DNA from: Vandiemenella viatica
Lineage: Eukaryota; Arthropoda; Insecta; Orthoptera; Morabidae
Assembly: GCA_031002005.1 (NCBI GenBank)
Contig: JARYHS010013630.1
Span: 29,351,504-29,415,503, forward strand
Reading direction: 5' to 3'
Length of the DNA: 64,000 bases
Shown here: piece after piece, positions 1-11,002 of the stretch
Layout of the letters: the number at the start of each line of letters is the position of its first letter
How positions within the stretch are numbered: the stretch's first letter is position 1
Made by a program: the position numbers and the translations under genes
Notes under the pieces: generated by a model
Databases searched by the model: none
Told to the model about the DNA's origin: nothing
Seen by the model: only the letters and a program-made list of their open reading frames with translations

Positions 1-597
1 CTGGAGAAGAATGTTGAAGTTCTATCTGAAATCGTAACTCTAAGAGGCCACATCATTTAGTGATAGAATTGATTTATGATGATGGTGGTCATGATGATGA
101 TGAATGCTTCTACTGCCTCACTTTCCTCAGCTTTACCAAATACTGAACATAGTACTCCTGATTAACTGTCTGAACTTATGGTACCCATTACACTATGAGG
201 ACACCATTAATATCGAAGAGAAAACTTGTAATCAGCATTGCCTTCATCTTAAACTTGTACATTCTTGACTTCTTCATTCTGAGTAATATGAGAGTTTTAC
301 ATTTAATGGGTTGTTTCTTGGTTTTAGGATCATACTGGAAAAACCATGTCTAGTGACATAAGAAAATCTATGCCTGTGGTCAGTCTCTGCAAAATACTAC
401 TGAAAATCTCACTTCAGATGTCATTCAGATGTGAATGCTTATGCGGCAACTGTTGTGAACAATTTTATTGGTGTTCATAATAGTTTGTTGCGTTTTTGCT
501 GTGATAGGGTGATCAACGCCTTCCCGTCTCCAACGTTCTGACATCCTTCAGAAAATCATTTGTGCCATTGAAATACATGCACATGTGTCATCACATT
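1..597. other. AT-rich non-coding stretch
   Basis: I see no gene here. There is a short GAT/ATG-rich low-complexity run near 76-105. If THOC5 continues to the left, this would be intron or 3' flank, but I could not identify a further THOC5 exon. Confidence 0.4.
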
Positions 598-845
598 AAG
601 ACTAGTAGCTCAGTGCTTAAGGTGCCCGACTACAGACTGAAAGGCCCCGGTTTGAATCCCAGTCTTGGATGGGATTTTCATAGACTCTTAACCCAAACTT
701 AACTTCTGTTACAACTTGCTGTGTAATGTGAAGTACACCTGAATGCTTCTGTGCTTCAGATTCCATGCTGAATATACTCAGTAGGTTTACTGAATTAGTT
801 TAGAGAAGCCTATTATAGGAGGTAATGTGTAGATAATAAAAACCC
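598..845 (+). repeat. tRNA-derived SINE (family 1)
   Basis: The head at about 603-660 reads like a tRNA gene: an A-box-like GTAGCTCAGTGCTTAAGG and, about 45 bases later, a B-box-like GGTTTGAATCCC. It is followed by a unique body and an AT-rich tail. This is the layout of an RNA polymerase III SINE. The cloverleaf is not convincing enough for a functional tRNA gene. Its tRNA head differs from that of the SINEs at 51291 and 62148, so it is a separate family. No target-site duplication was identified. Confidence 0.6.
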
Positions 846-1312
846 TTTCACCATGTCATTACAACCACACAAGCCTTTACCTTTTCACATTAAGACTATA
901 CACTACTTACAACATTTTTGAAAATTCACAGATGCTGCTAGTAGACTGACTGGGTGGTAACAGAATCCCGCTTGGTGTATATTATTCTGGAGTATTTATG
1001 GCCCTTTATTGCCTATTGTTCTGTGGTGTAGTAAGGGTATGTAAGTAAATGTGAGAATAGAAGGAACATTAATATAACTAGGTGGCATGCAAAAATTTTG
1101 CGAATGATATTCGATGAATAACAAGACTGGTGGTTTGTAGTGGTATGTAAGAACAGGCTCATTTGTAGCAACTGTTTATTTGTCAACTAAAATAGGTCCA
1201 CGGTTAAAATGAAAATTTCAATATGTGGTGTTGCTATCTAGTGGTCATGTAATCACTCCTTATTGACATCGAAGTCTAGTAGCTTTACTTAGAAATATCA
1301 CATACCCACAAC

Positions 1313-3283
1313 TAGAGATGTGCATTATTTGAAATACACGTATTTAAAATGTAAATACAAAATACCTATTTCCATTTTATATTTGAAATACTTTTAAATG
1401 ATAAGCATTTTGTATTTTAATTGAAATAATTTTTCAAATGTAGTTTATATTTGGAAAATACAAAATAAATTTCTTAGTTTTTCATACATTTATTTCATGA
1501 GAGTATATCTCATGAACATTGCTTTATTAACTCATTCAAACTATTGGAAACATTACCAACCAAAAGTCAAATGACAACTTGGTCTATTAAACAAATAACA
1601 ATGAATTTTACAATATTGAAACATCTTACGAAGCCTGCGCCAACTTGTGTTTTGTGATTGTTTTGTTTTTTGTTCACTTGGTGGATTCAAGTTATTAAAA
1701 GTAAGTAAAAAAAGATATTTTCATTTACTACTGCACACCATACAGAACACATCTAACTTGTTCCTAATTTAAAATTAATTTGCTATTTTATTCCTCTTTG
1801 CTGTATGAAGTGTTAATTCTTGCAGAGTCACCAATTTACAATTTATCTTTTTTCACTGTGAAACAAATGTTAAAATTTTCTTTAACAGAGCTCCAGTAAA
1901 ATCCTTTCGTTTATATTGAAGCTATGTTTCAAAGATGTCAAAAATGTAGTGCTGGAAGTAAAACCAAACTATCTACAGTTTGCTCTATATGCCTAGAATC
2001 TCTTAAAAGAAGTGTAGAATACAAGGAAAATATAAAACTAACTTTAGAAGTGATTGATTTTCTATGCACCATGACAAATAAGCTGTTGATGAGATGTTAT
2101 TACTGAGGAAATTTCCAAAACCGTCTGAAAAAAATTTGAGGAGTATCAACTGCCTAATAGTGAAAGATGTAAAGTTCATTGCATTTAATTGCACCACAAG
2201 TTATAGGCAAGACGTCAAAACAACTCGCGCTAGAAATTTCATGATGTACGAATGGTAAAATATAAAGCATTTTGAAATTTGTTCAAGCTTTCCAGAAGTG
2301 CGTGAAACAGACTTAGAATCTACTGAAAAACCCCGTTTCTATGTCCAACACTATGTAATCATATTATAATTCTATTCCAGATCATCTGGCAGCAAAGGAG
2401 TCACTGAATGGTACAGTTAGCAAATGAAAGTGAAATTCATTTTCTTACATAATTTATACAGAGCCTATTGCTGAAAGCATCAGTAGTTTCGATGGGGACA
2501 AAGACAACCTCTATGAATGATTACTTCCAGAATTTATGAGAATTCAATGGATGCTAGGCAGTTTACAAATTGATAACCCCACACACTGTGTTGTGTTGAT
2601 AGATGTAACTAAAATAAGCTTTAAAGGTCATTTTGAGAGATTCTGTCAATCAGAGGAACCCAATGCATATTATAACATGTTAGTATCTTTATCTTTTCCT
2701 TTTTTTAAATTCAAATTGTTGTTGAAGGAAAACAAGAAATTCATAAATGAATAGATTGTTGCTGAAGTACTAAATACGTAACAAGAAGAGGAAAGTACAC
2801 ACAGCCTAACTGTGGAAAAAAGTAAAAGAATTTTATTGCATGTTTGTAGAGGGCTCAGATTCTTCTGTAGCAGGGTCGGTGCAAACACTATGATAGACTA
2901 GAAATACTGCAATATTTAAAGGATAATGATGTTAGTATAGATTGCTTAAATAAAAATCCAACAATAAAAAAGGTGCTCCTAAAAATAATACTTGTTCAGC
3001 AAGGTCTGCTCCAGTAGAATATGGATGATAATGAGCCCACATAGACTGATTATGAAGGATGACTTATTTGAACAAGTAGCAGTGTTGAAATTCATGAATT
3101 AAGTGAAATAAATAATTTACATAATAAAAAAGTATATTATTTTAATAAACACCTAGTTTGCATTTTGGATTAAAATACTAACATTTCAAACCATTCTGTA
3201 TGTGAAATAGAAAAACAAGAAAGTATTTGCATTTTGTATTTGAATGCTTCTTAAAAACTATTTTGTATACCTTTGCCCACAAC
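1313..3283 (+). mobile_element. Decayed hAT-superfamily DNA transposon
   Basis: The left end starts TAGAGATGTGCATTATTTG, a variant of the common hAT terminus (TA/CA)GAGATGGGCAAA. The right end carries TTTGCCCA near 3272-3279, its inverted counterpart. CCCACAAC occurs at 1305-1312 and at 3276-3283 and could be an 8-bp target-site duplication, although the right copy overlaps the expected terminal repeat. The interior carries a broken transposase frame (2455-3021). Many stops and frameshifts indicate an old insertion. Confidence 0.7.
2455..3035 (+). pseudogene. hAT transposase C-terminal remnant
   Basis: Conceptual translation gives EPIAESISSFDGDKDNLYE at about 2461-2519, then a stop, then LLPEFMRIQWMLGSL and a passage ending GHFERFCQSEEPNAYYN. 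This follows the usual order in BED-type hAT transposases (a block near QGEKD, then LLPTL..L...L, then the RF segment). Downstream, around 2891-3019 and in a shifted frame, come LKDNDVSID, CLNKNPTIKKVLLK and finally SAPVE at 3005-3019, the core of the hATC dimerisation domain. Several in-frame stops and at least two frameshifts make it non-functional. The N-terminal BED finger was not recognised, although a short Cys-containing frame at 1924-2106 may come from it. Confidence 0.72.
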
Positions 3284-3289
3284 CTTGAT

Positions 3290-5590
3290 TGTTCATAATT
3301 TGGTCATTTATGGAGCATCCATAAACTATGTGGTTCAGTCTAAGGGGAGGAAGGAAGTAAAAAGCTATGTTGGGCTATGTGGGGAAAGTGAGGTGTTTGG
3401 AGCCAAGTCATGTAGCTTTTCGTTTATATTATTTGTCACAGCTAAAATTAAGTACAGTACAACAACAGCATATGATTAATTATTCCCATGATTTAATTAC
3501 CTCTGAATGTAATTTATGATAGTCTGACAAGAGAAAACAGTACAAAATGTCTTCTAGAAAAAACAAAAAAAAGCTATGTGGCACATGGGGAAGGGAGGAG
3601 GGAGGGAAGTGTAGAGGCAGAAGCCACATCTGCTGCACCGTGAGGTGGGGGTGGGGGTTCAAAGGAGGCCAAAATGAGGCTACGTATTTTAGCTGTTCAC
3701 AAAAAAATCCTTTTAGAAATAATATACATGATAGTAACTTTATGGGTTTCTAACATTTTAAAGTAGAAAAGACGAGTTTTACAGATTTTAACAATGGGAT
3801 GCAATCAGATAGCAAAAATGTTGAGATTTGAAACAGCGGAAATTAAAGGTGAGCACACAGATGAAAGATCATTTAAAAATAATAAGAGGTTGTAGTTTCA
3901 TTTCAAAAATTAAAGGGACGTATTTCATTTCAGAGTTAAGTTAACTGGCCTGTAAATGCATAATAGATTGTTTATATCGATATCCAATGATTAAATGTTT
4001 GCGAAGGGTAATAATGGATACCAAGAGAAACCACAATTAAACAGTAATTTTTCTGTTACAAAGTTTCAACACAGACACAAAAAAATTGAAGGGAAAATTA
4101 AATTTTTATTTTGGAAACTTTGATTACTTTTTGTGAGTAAGTTAAGACATATTTTGAAAAAAATATAATAACAAAAAGTGTTTTGAATGTTGCATTAAAA
4201 TTTTGGGATAATTGATAAAGATTTTGGAAAATAATTGAAAATATTTGAGGAAGTCTGAAGGGTGAATGGTGACACATCAATCAGAAAATTCCAGAATTAA
4301 AAGTAGAAAAATTCAGAAATAACCAGATTTGGTGTGAGACTATAAAAGAAGTGGTACAACTGACCTTTTACTTGATTCTGCAGACAGATTTTGAAAAGCG
4401 AATATCGGTAAGAATATGAAGGAGTGAATTTATAATGTGAAGCTGGTGAGAGGCTAGGCAGGCCCCAAGTAGGAGACTGAATCATACAAATTTTGGACTT
4501 TGAAAGGGTGGCAAATTGGACTCAGATACATTTTAAACAAGGTGAAGAAAAGCTTTTACAGTTCTAAAATGAGTGCTTTAGAGATAGTGGTTTTCAGATA
4601 GAATGATTAACCGGAAACTAGCATGAATTTAATAGGATTGAAGCTGATAATTCATTTTTCAGTAAAATGTAGCTGACAACAGAGACTATTTCTTTCTTTA
4701 GTGAAATAGCTGATAATTCATTTTTCAGTAAAATGTAGCTGACAACAGAAACTATTTCTTTCTTTAGTGAAAATACAGTGATTTCTTAATAGCACTGCAA
4801 TTCTTCTTTTACAACCTCTAATCCTTCAGTCATTTGGATATTGATAAAATCTCACTTAATAAGTTGATGACTGCAATTCAATGGGAACAAACTGCCTGCA
4901 GAAACTTTTAATAGTAATAGCTCCATGGTTGACCATGGTCATGGATTGTAGAGCTATTTTTAAAGAACTGTTAGCTTAAACAGTATGCAATAAACTAACT
5001 AAACCCTTTCACTATACAACAGTTCCACCTGTCGGAGGTATGGTGACTACAAGGTGCAGTATTTTTATCTAACAGTCGTGCCTTGAAAAAGTGTTTGACT
5101 AACCTATTTAAATGCAACCTTCTTTCTTTGCAATGCCAGAGACAAGTATTGAATTCAGTTGGCCATGTATAGAAGCATTAATTTCTATTTTTATTTGTTA
5201 TAGGAATTATGTTCCCATTTTAATTTCCCCATGCATCTCATCACCATCTTTTCCAATCCAATATCCCAAGTTTGGTATCCAAGTCTTTGCCACTTGTTGC
5301 TGTTACCACAAATCTCTTGTACATCTACTTGCAACTAGAAGCACATTTTTACTTCAAATTCTTTTTATGTTTATTGCTTAGCATCTTCTTCAACTCAAGA
5401 AAAACCTAAATAGATAGTCCGCTCCGTTATTTAATATGAGATTACACACTTACTAAATAATCTACTAGTAATGGGCAATGAGTTAGATAATGAGATAGTA
5501 AAATACTTAACTTTAAGCTAAAATGAATAAAAATAATTTTCATACTATTAAAAAGTAAATGACAACTCATAAACACCAATAATTTCAAAA
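3290..5590. other. Intergenic or intronic AT-rich DNA
   Basis: No gene is recognised over these 2.3 kb. The open frames present are short and biased, with no domain signature. The only structure found is the 66-bp tandem duplication listed separately. Confidence 0.4.
4642..4773. repeat. 66-bp tandem duplication
   Basis: A 66-bp segment beginning AGCTGATAATTCATTTTTC occurs at 4642-4707 and again at 4708-4773 with one visible difference (GAGAC versus GAAAC). There are two copies only. The near-identity implies a recent local duplication. Confidence 0.9.
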
Positions 5591-5595
5591 CCCAC

Positions 5596-5787
5596 CTGTT
5601 CCTCTTGCAAGAATTGCTCTGTAAAATGAATCAGTGGAACACACAACATTTTCTTTCACCATAATTGATGTGTATCCTGCTGCTTTGTAATCATCCCATG
5701 TAAGAGGTTGCCAAGAATTGAGAGTGCAACAGAGTTTTGATGAAAAATTTGATCTCAATGTGTGTGGCAATGATACCACACCCGCTT
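5596..5787 (-). CDS. THOC5: THOC5 (THO complex subunit 5), internal exon
   Basis: On the minus strand an acceptor (ATTACTTTTCAG) opens a 192-bp frame that closes at a GTGGGT donor. The exon starts with two bases of a split codon and ends with one. Its peptide contains AGVVSLPHTLRSNFSSKL, WQPLTWDDYKAAGY and FYRAILARGT. This lines up with the human THOC5 region that, as I remember it, runs from LEHGIVPV through DYMELHF to YYMALIERGT. The previous exon (18270-18387) ends in G and this one begins AA, so the joined codon is GAA (Glu), matching the Glu of the human SLEHG. THOC5 is a nuclear coiled-coil subunit of THO/TREX that couples transcription to mRNA export. The continuation (AKL..., expected next) was not found before the left edge. 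Confidence 0.72.
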
Positions 5788-5799
5788 CTGAAAAGTAAT

Positions 5800-6215
5800 G
5801 GTAGCATCATACATAAAGCTGCATCAAGTGTTAGGTATTGGCAAATACATTTGACTGTTAGTTAAATGTATGTTGCTTTGTTAACAAAATTTAATCAATA
5901 AAAACATCAACAGCCCCCGTAAACACAACACATGAACATAATCACAAATTTATAGCAATTGAAACACACATAAAAATGATAAAAATTAAAAACAAATTCT
6001 TTACTGCTTTTCAATCAGTGTAGTCTTTAAATAATTAGGAATAAATAAAATAATTAAAATGAATTTGTTTGAATTATTTTGGTTGAACATATTTAAGTGC
6101 ATCAATCAAAATGGTAATAAATACAGTTGAAAATTTTAACTCTGTTTGTGGTGTAGCAACAAATTCATCACATTTAAGAAAGAAACAAAATGATGCCTAA
6201 TATGTTAAGCCCAAG
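5800..6215. other. AT-rich intron DNA
   Basis: This lies between the THOC5 exon and the fragment at 6218. I see no gene, repeat or RNA signature. Confidence 0.4.
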
Positions 6216-6217
6216 AA

Positions 6218-6385
6218 TAGTTAGTACCTGGCCTCGAGTCCATCAATCAAATCTTGTGACAGGTGAATGACTTCCTTCACTCTTTTCCAGAAATGCGCAC
6301 CCTTCTACCTAAAATTGTACCACTGTTCACTGTATGTGTTTTAGCAGACCACCCAATCTCAAGAACAGCTTGGTCCACAAAAGGG
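6218..6385 (-). pseudogene. C-terminal end of an unrecognised protein (ends DGLEARY-stop)
   Basis: The minus strand reads AHFWKRVKEVIHLSQDLIDG, then LEARY and TAA at about 6219. Upstream, after a one-base frame change near 6305, it continues as FVDQAVLEIGWSAKTHT. The sensible composition and clean stop suggest the tail of a real coding sequence, broken by a frameshift. I do not recognise the family with confidence. A transposon-encoded protein is likely, given the THAP remnant 340 bases away on the other strand. It is not a THOC5 exon, because the frame needed for splicing from 18270 hits a stop. Confidence 0.45.
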
Positions 6386-6641
6386 TATATGGATGTATTT
6401 TTTTAATTTTTTAAACCGTTATTTATATTCGTACATAACAGTAAAAAATATAACGTTGATGTAAATATTAAGATTTAACATCAAAATAAATACTTTCAAA
6501 CTGAAATCCAGTTCCGCCGATTTAAACGCTGCCATTTTGGCGCCCTCTACTGTGACTTGTAAGTACACGAACGCATTGGCGTACTGTATTGCGTGGAGTG
6601 TTTCATCTCAAAACTTTCATGTTTTCTAACTAATGTCGATA

Positions 6642-6842
6642 TGGAAGGAGGTCCAAAACGATGTTAAAAGTACTGTATTGGGTACCTGTGTGCAAAAATA
6701 CTAAAAGAAATACACTTTATAAAGTGTATTTTCTTGTCCCCCGAGATGCGAATATAGGAAAAAAGTGGTGTACAGCTATGAGAATAGATCTGCAACTAGT
6801 TGTTTATATTATTGTGAAGATGATTTTTATGTAAGTACTTAG
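6642..6842 (+). pseudogene. THAP zinc-finger domain remnant
   Basis: An ATG at about 6642 opens MEGGPKRC, then a stop. In a shifted frame come PVCKNTKRNTLYKVYFLVPR and KKWCTAMRID. A second frame change gives SATSCLYYCEDDFYV, immediately followed by GTAAGT. The order C-x4-C ... FxVP ... W ... C-E-D-x-F is that of the C2CH THAP DNA-binding domain found in P-element-type transposases and related insect proteins. The two frame changes and the stop indicate a pseudogene. GTAAGT at its end suggests the ancestral gene had an intron here, so this is a copy of genomic DNA rather than a processed copy. Confidence 0.6.
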
Positions 6843-7251
6843 AATTTCTGTATTTATGTATTTTAGGAAACGTAACATAAAAATTCGTTACCTGTTCAAA
6901 CTCTTAATCATGTCTTACTTGGAAGCCATCAGAAATTTTAAGAACGGATTTCGATCTCCTTCATATATGTTGAAGGGTACACAGCTTATATGTGTGTGCT
7001 ATAGTCGTTTTTCAAAAGTGCCCTAATTTTTTAGATATTTACACTGCTTGCCAACGGCCTCCGAAAGGAGGGCGGAAGAGCGGGGAGCAGTTCAGGGCAC
7101 CCTCTTGCCCTTGGGGTTGGAAACGGCCCCTAAAGGCGGATGAATCAGAAATGATCAAAGGCATGGGGATGCAGAAGGCAACAGGAAACCACTGCATTAA
7201 AGACCCAAAGGGTATCCCGAGGACATGTAATCCTCTCAAATTACATATATC

Positions 7252-8196
7252 ATGATGGCTTCTTCCTGGGTAAAATATTCCGGAGGTAAAATAGTCCCCC
7301 AATCGGATCTCCGGGTGGGGACTGCTCAGGGAGGAGTCATCAGAATGGATAGAAACATTCTACGAGTCGGAGCATGGAATGTTAGAAGTCTGAATAGGGC
7401 TGGCAGGTTAGAAAACTTAAAAAGGGAGATGGAACATCTTAAGTTAGATGTTGTTGAGATTAGCACACTAGCTGTCAATGGAGTCACTGGTGTAGGATTT
7501 GTAATGAACAAGAAAGTAGGGAAACGGGTGAGTTATTATGAACAGTTTAGTGACAGGATTATTTTGATAAGGTTAGAAACTAAGCCCGTCCCAACCACAT
7601 TGGTACAAGTATATATGCCAACGTCACAGGAAGATGACGAAGAAATAGAAAAAATATACGCTGAAATTGAAGAATTAATCCAATATGTGAAGGGGGAAGA
7701 AAATCTAATAATCATGGGCGATTGGAATGCAATAGTGGGAGAAGGAAAAGAGGGGAATACTGTAGGATGTTTTGGTCTAGGAGAAAGAAATGAGCGAGGA
7801 AGCAGGTTGCTAGAATCTTGTGAAAGATATAAGCTAGTATTGGCAAACACACTGTTTAAGAACCATGAAAAAAGAATATACACCTGGAAACGTCCTGGGG
7901 ATACAGGCAGATATCAGCTAGATTATATCATGGTCAAACAGAGCTTCAGGAATCAAGTTCTAGACTGTAAAGCGTACCCAGGAGAAGACATAGACTCGGA
8001 CCATAATTTGATAGTAATGAAGTGCAGGCTGAAATTCAAGCGAATAAGGAAGCAGCATAAGCAGAACAGACTGGCAGTGAATAAACTGAAACAATCTAGC
8101 ACAAGAGAAAAATTTGCAGAAATGGTAGACAGAGGTCTAAGAAGTAACTGTGAAAGGAGCTCAACCGAGGGCGAATGGAATGCATTAAGGGGAGCC
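7252..8196 (+). pseudogene. RTE endonuclease domain
   Basis: The frame starts near the ATG at 7252 and carries the AP-endonuclease landmarks in order: LRVGAWNVRSL (catalytic Asn), a degraded VVEIS block (catalytic Glu retained, the usual R-W segment lost), LIIMGDWNAIVG (Asp and Asn), the QLDYIMV block and DSDHNLIV (Asp-His pair). The domain would nick target DNA to start target-primed reverse transcription. Coding similarity stops at about 8196 after WNALRGA. The frame runs a little further into inserted DNA and stops at 8235. Confidence 0.82.
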
Positions 8197-9289
8197 GGAG
8201 GTGCCTATGCTACCCATGTTAAAATCACTAGTTAAGGAACATTTATGAACAATCTACCAAACAGAATAATTTGAAATTTTTTCAACATAAAAAGTGGTTT
8301 AGTATTGCAGTTATGATGGAGGGATATTGGAGTATCTTTTATAGTTTCCTTTCAATATTTTTTTATTTAATGATCCAACTTTTTTTACAAAAATTGCTTT
8401 ATTTTAATCAAACTGACATGAAACTACTGAACATATTGTTAAATATCTGTGTTACAATTTAAGTTTGACTACTATGAATGTTGTATAAAAATTTTATCTC
8501 CCTAGTTTCATGGGATTTTGAGAAAATGTTCCTTACATTAGGAAAATTCTAATTCACGGGAAATGGCTATCAAAGTTTCTCAATACATTCCTGCACTATA
8601 GGATGGATTATCAGGGTCTTCTTCTTCATTATCCAAAAAGCTTCCTTTTTGGTCTTCTTTTCTGGCCTGTTGTTCCATCATATTTCATATTCCTTTCTCT
8701 TCTTTCTCTTATCCTCTCTCTGTCACTTCCACCAGTCAACTTCTTTCTATAAGATGTCTCAGGGCGCTGGCCAGCCGTGTTTTGCTTAGCAGAAGAGCGC
8801 ATTGTTTCCGTAATTACGGCATCGCAACTTGGTATTAGTGTTAATTTTCTTTTCCCTACATTCTTCCTCTTCTTATATACACGATTACTGAAATGTGGCA
8901 TCGTAACCAGAAGAATGCTTTACACAAGAAATATAATATTATTATCAACAGGCGCAACACTGACGTAATTCGAAACAAAGATACAATGTTCAGCGCTCTT
9001 AGCGCTTCATTTGTCACAGAAAACATTGTAGCCAACCCTTGCAAACTCACTGTATGGGTAACATAAGGAAATATTCAACTTCAGGTCAAGAAAAGCCAAG
9101 TAGTTCGCCAAAAAGTCACGAGATGCACTCAGCGGCCCCGCCAATTTCCTATGCAGGCGCGGGAGAAAATGGTAATAACTCCACTTCTAGGGCAAGTAGA
9201 ACAATAATTCAAAGTTTTCATTAAAGAGGAATGTTCCAATTAATTTTTGATAGCAAAAAAAAAATCGTATTTCTTTTTATTTGACCCCT
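8197..9289. mobile_element. Insertion inside the RTE element
   Basis: RTE coding sequence stops at about 8196 and resumes at about 9290 (LKTEIMKAGKETLG). The intervening 1.1 kb contains GGAACATT at 8236-8243, directly preceded by TTAA, and the inverse AATGTTCC at 9230-9237, followed two bases later by TTAA. A further AATGTTCC lies at 8526. This suggests a DNA transposon of about 1 kb with short terminal repeats in a TTAA context (piggyBac-like or Kolobok-like), but the ends do not coincide with the RTE breakpoints. A broken reading frame lies on the minus strand (8570-8901). Confidence 0.45.
8570..8901 (-). pseudogene. Basic protein fragment within the RTE insertion
   Basis: A 90-codon minus-strand frame begins MPHFSNRVYKKRKNVGKRK and runs through DAVITETM and DRERIRERRERNMKYDG. 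After a one-base frame change near 8640 it continues FLDNEEEDPDNPSYSAGMY and stops at about 8572. The highly basic first part followed by an acidic tail looks like a genuine N-terminal region of a transposon protein. The family is not recognised. Confidence 0.35.
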
Positions 9290-9295
9290 TAAAGA

Positions 9296-11002
9296 CCGAA
9301 ATAATGAAAGCTGGCAAAGAAACATTAGGCTTTAGGGAACAAGCTGCCCGAAAACCTTGGATCACAGAAGAAATTTTGCAGCTGTTGGATCAGAGGAGAA
9401 GGTACAAACATGCTCAGGATGATGCAGGAAGAGAGCACTACAGGCAATTTAGAAATCAAATAAATAGGAAATGCAAAACAGCAAAAGAAAAATGGCTACA
9501 AGAAAAATGTGAAGAAGTAGAAAAGGAATGGTCATAGGAAAAGTAGATGTTGCATATAGAAAGATCAAACAGAATTTTGGAGAAATGAAGAAAAGAGGTA
9601 TGAACATTAAAACTGCCGATGGGAAACCTCTTTTAAGCTTAGAAGATAGAGCTAACTGATGGAAGGAATACATTGAGAAACTGTATGTTGGGGACGACTT
9701 GAACAATAGTGTATTGGAAAAGGAAGGCGATGTTGACATTGATGACTTAGGAGAACCTGTTTTGAGGACAGAATTTAATAAAGCTCTGAATGACTTGAAA
9801 GCAAGTAAGGCAGTTGGATTTGATGAGATCCCTGCAGAACTTCTTAAATCCCTAGGAGAGGAAGGAATCGAAAGATTATTCAAAGCTGATATCAAAAAGT
9901 TATGAAACAGGAGAAATTCCAACTGATTTTAATAAAAATATCATCTTCACACTTCCAAAGAAAGCACAAGCCGACAAATTATCGCACCATTAGTCTACAC
10001 ATGCTTCAAAATTACTGACCAGAATAATACACAGAAGGATGGAAAGGGTAGTAGAAGAGATAGTAGGTGAAGATCAGTTTGGGTTTAAGAAAAATCGCAG
10101 TACAAGGGAAGCAATTCTGTCTTTAAGATTAATACTTGAAGGGAGGATCAAGAAAAACAAAGATACTTTTATGGCATTTGTTGATTTAGAAAAAGCTTTT
10201 GATAATGTTAGGTGGGACAAGATGTTCAAAATTTTAAAGAAGTCAGGTCTAAAGTATCGAGATAGAAGAATACTCTATAAACTATATAAGAATCAAGTGG
10301 CTGTAATAAAAGTAGAGAATCACGAGAGACATGCATCAGTTAAAAAGGGTGTGAGACAAGGTTGTAGTATGTAGAAGAAGCAATGAAGAAAGTAAAAGAA
10401 AAATTTCCATGTGGCATAAGTTTTCAGGGAGAAAAAATTAGCATGCTACGATTTGCTGATGACATTGTCTTGTTAGCAGAGAGGGATGAGGATATTGAGA
10501 AGTTATTGAATGGCATGAACCAAATACTGAAGGAAGATTTTAGACTGAATATAAATCAAAGTAAGACAAAAGTGATGAAATGTAGCAGAAATGATACCAA
10601 TACTAGCAGATTAAATATAAAAATAGGATCGGATGCAATAGAAGTGAGTGAGTCCTGTTACTTGGGAAGCAAAATTATAACCGATGGCCGAAGCAGGAAT
10701 GATTTTAAAAGCAGAATAGCACTAGCAAAAACAGCCTTCATGAAAAAGAGAAACCTTTTAGTTTCAAATATTGATCTAGGAATTAGAAAGAACTTTTTAA
10801 AACTCTATGTGTGGAGCACAGCACTTTACGGTAGCGAAACATGGACTTTAGGAATACCGGAAAGAAAGAAACTTGAAGCATTTGAAATGTGGTGCTACAG
10901 AAGAATGCTGAAAATTAGATGGACAGACAAAGTAAGAAATGAACGAGTTTTGGAAATGATGGATGAGAAAAGAAGTTTATGGAAGAAGCTTAAAAAGATG
11001 AC
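9296..11002 (+). pseudogene. RTE reverse transcriptase domain
   Basis: The linker (ARKPWITEEILQLLDQRRR) leads through LKASKAVGFDEIPAELLK to the RT core: EDQFGFKKNRSTREAI, TFMAFVDLEKAFDNV (motif A Asp), KKGVRQGC (motif B) and MLRFADDIVLLAE (motif C, the catalytic FADD, at about 10445-10480). The tail has CYLGSKIITDGR, ALYGSETWT and EMWCYRRMLKI, typical of the RTE C-terminus. About 36 bases after GVRQGCS are missing (the LSPTLFN segment), and stops occur near 9535, 9905 and 10372, so the protein is inactive. Confidence 0.85.

Larger units (their letters stand above)
7048..11002 (+). mobile_element. RTE-clade non-LTR retrotransposon, interrupted
   Basis: A 5' leader (7048-7251) is followed by an AP-endonuclease domain (7252-8196), a linker (9290-9900) and a reverse transcriptase (9700-11000). 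The protein is the RTE type often annotated as craniofacial-development-protein-2-like endonuclease-reverse transcriptase. The element is broken by an insertion at about 8197-9289, by an internal deletion in the RT after GVRQGCS (about 10365) and by several stops. Its 3' end is missing, because the tRNA-armed element begins at 11003 directly after LKKMTG. No target-site duplication could be established. Confidence 0.85.

Noticed and set aside
603..660. Functional tRNA gene
   Set aside because: A and B boxes are present, but the acceptor and anticodon stems do not pair convincingly and a SINE body follows.
6228..6304. 77-bp minus-strand THOC5-like exon ending at GTACTAAC
   Set aside because: The phase does not fit the THOC5 exons, and the frame ends naturally at a TAA just past the apparent donor, so it is a coding 3' end.
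7039..7302. Minus-strand 87-codon frame across the RTE leader
   Set aside because: It is a shadow of the RTE 5' region with no domain.
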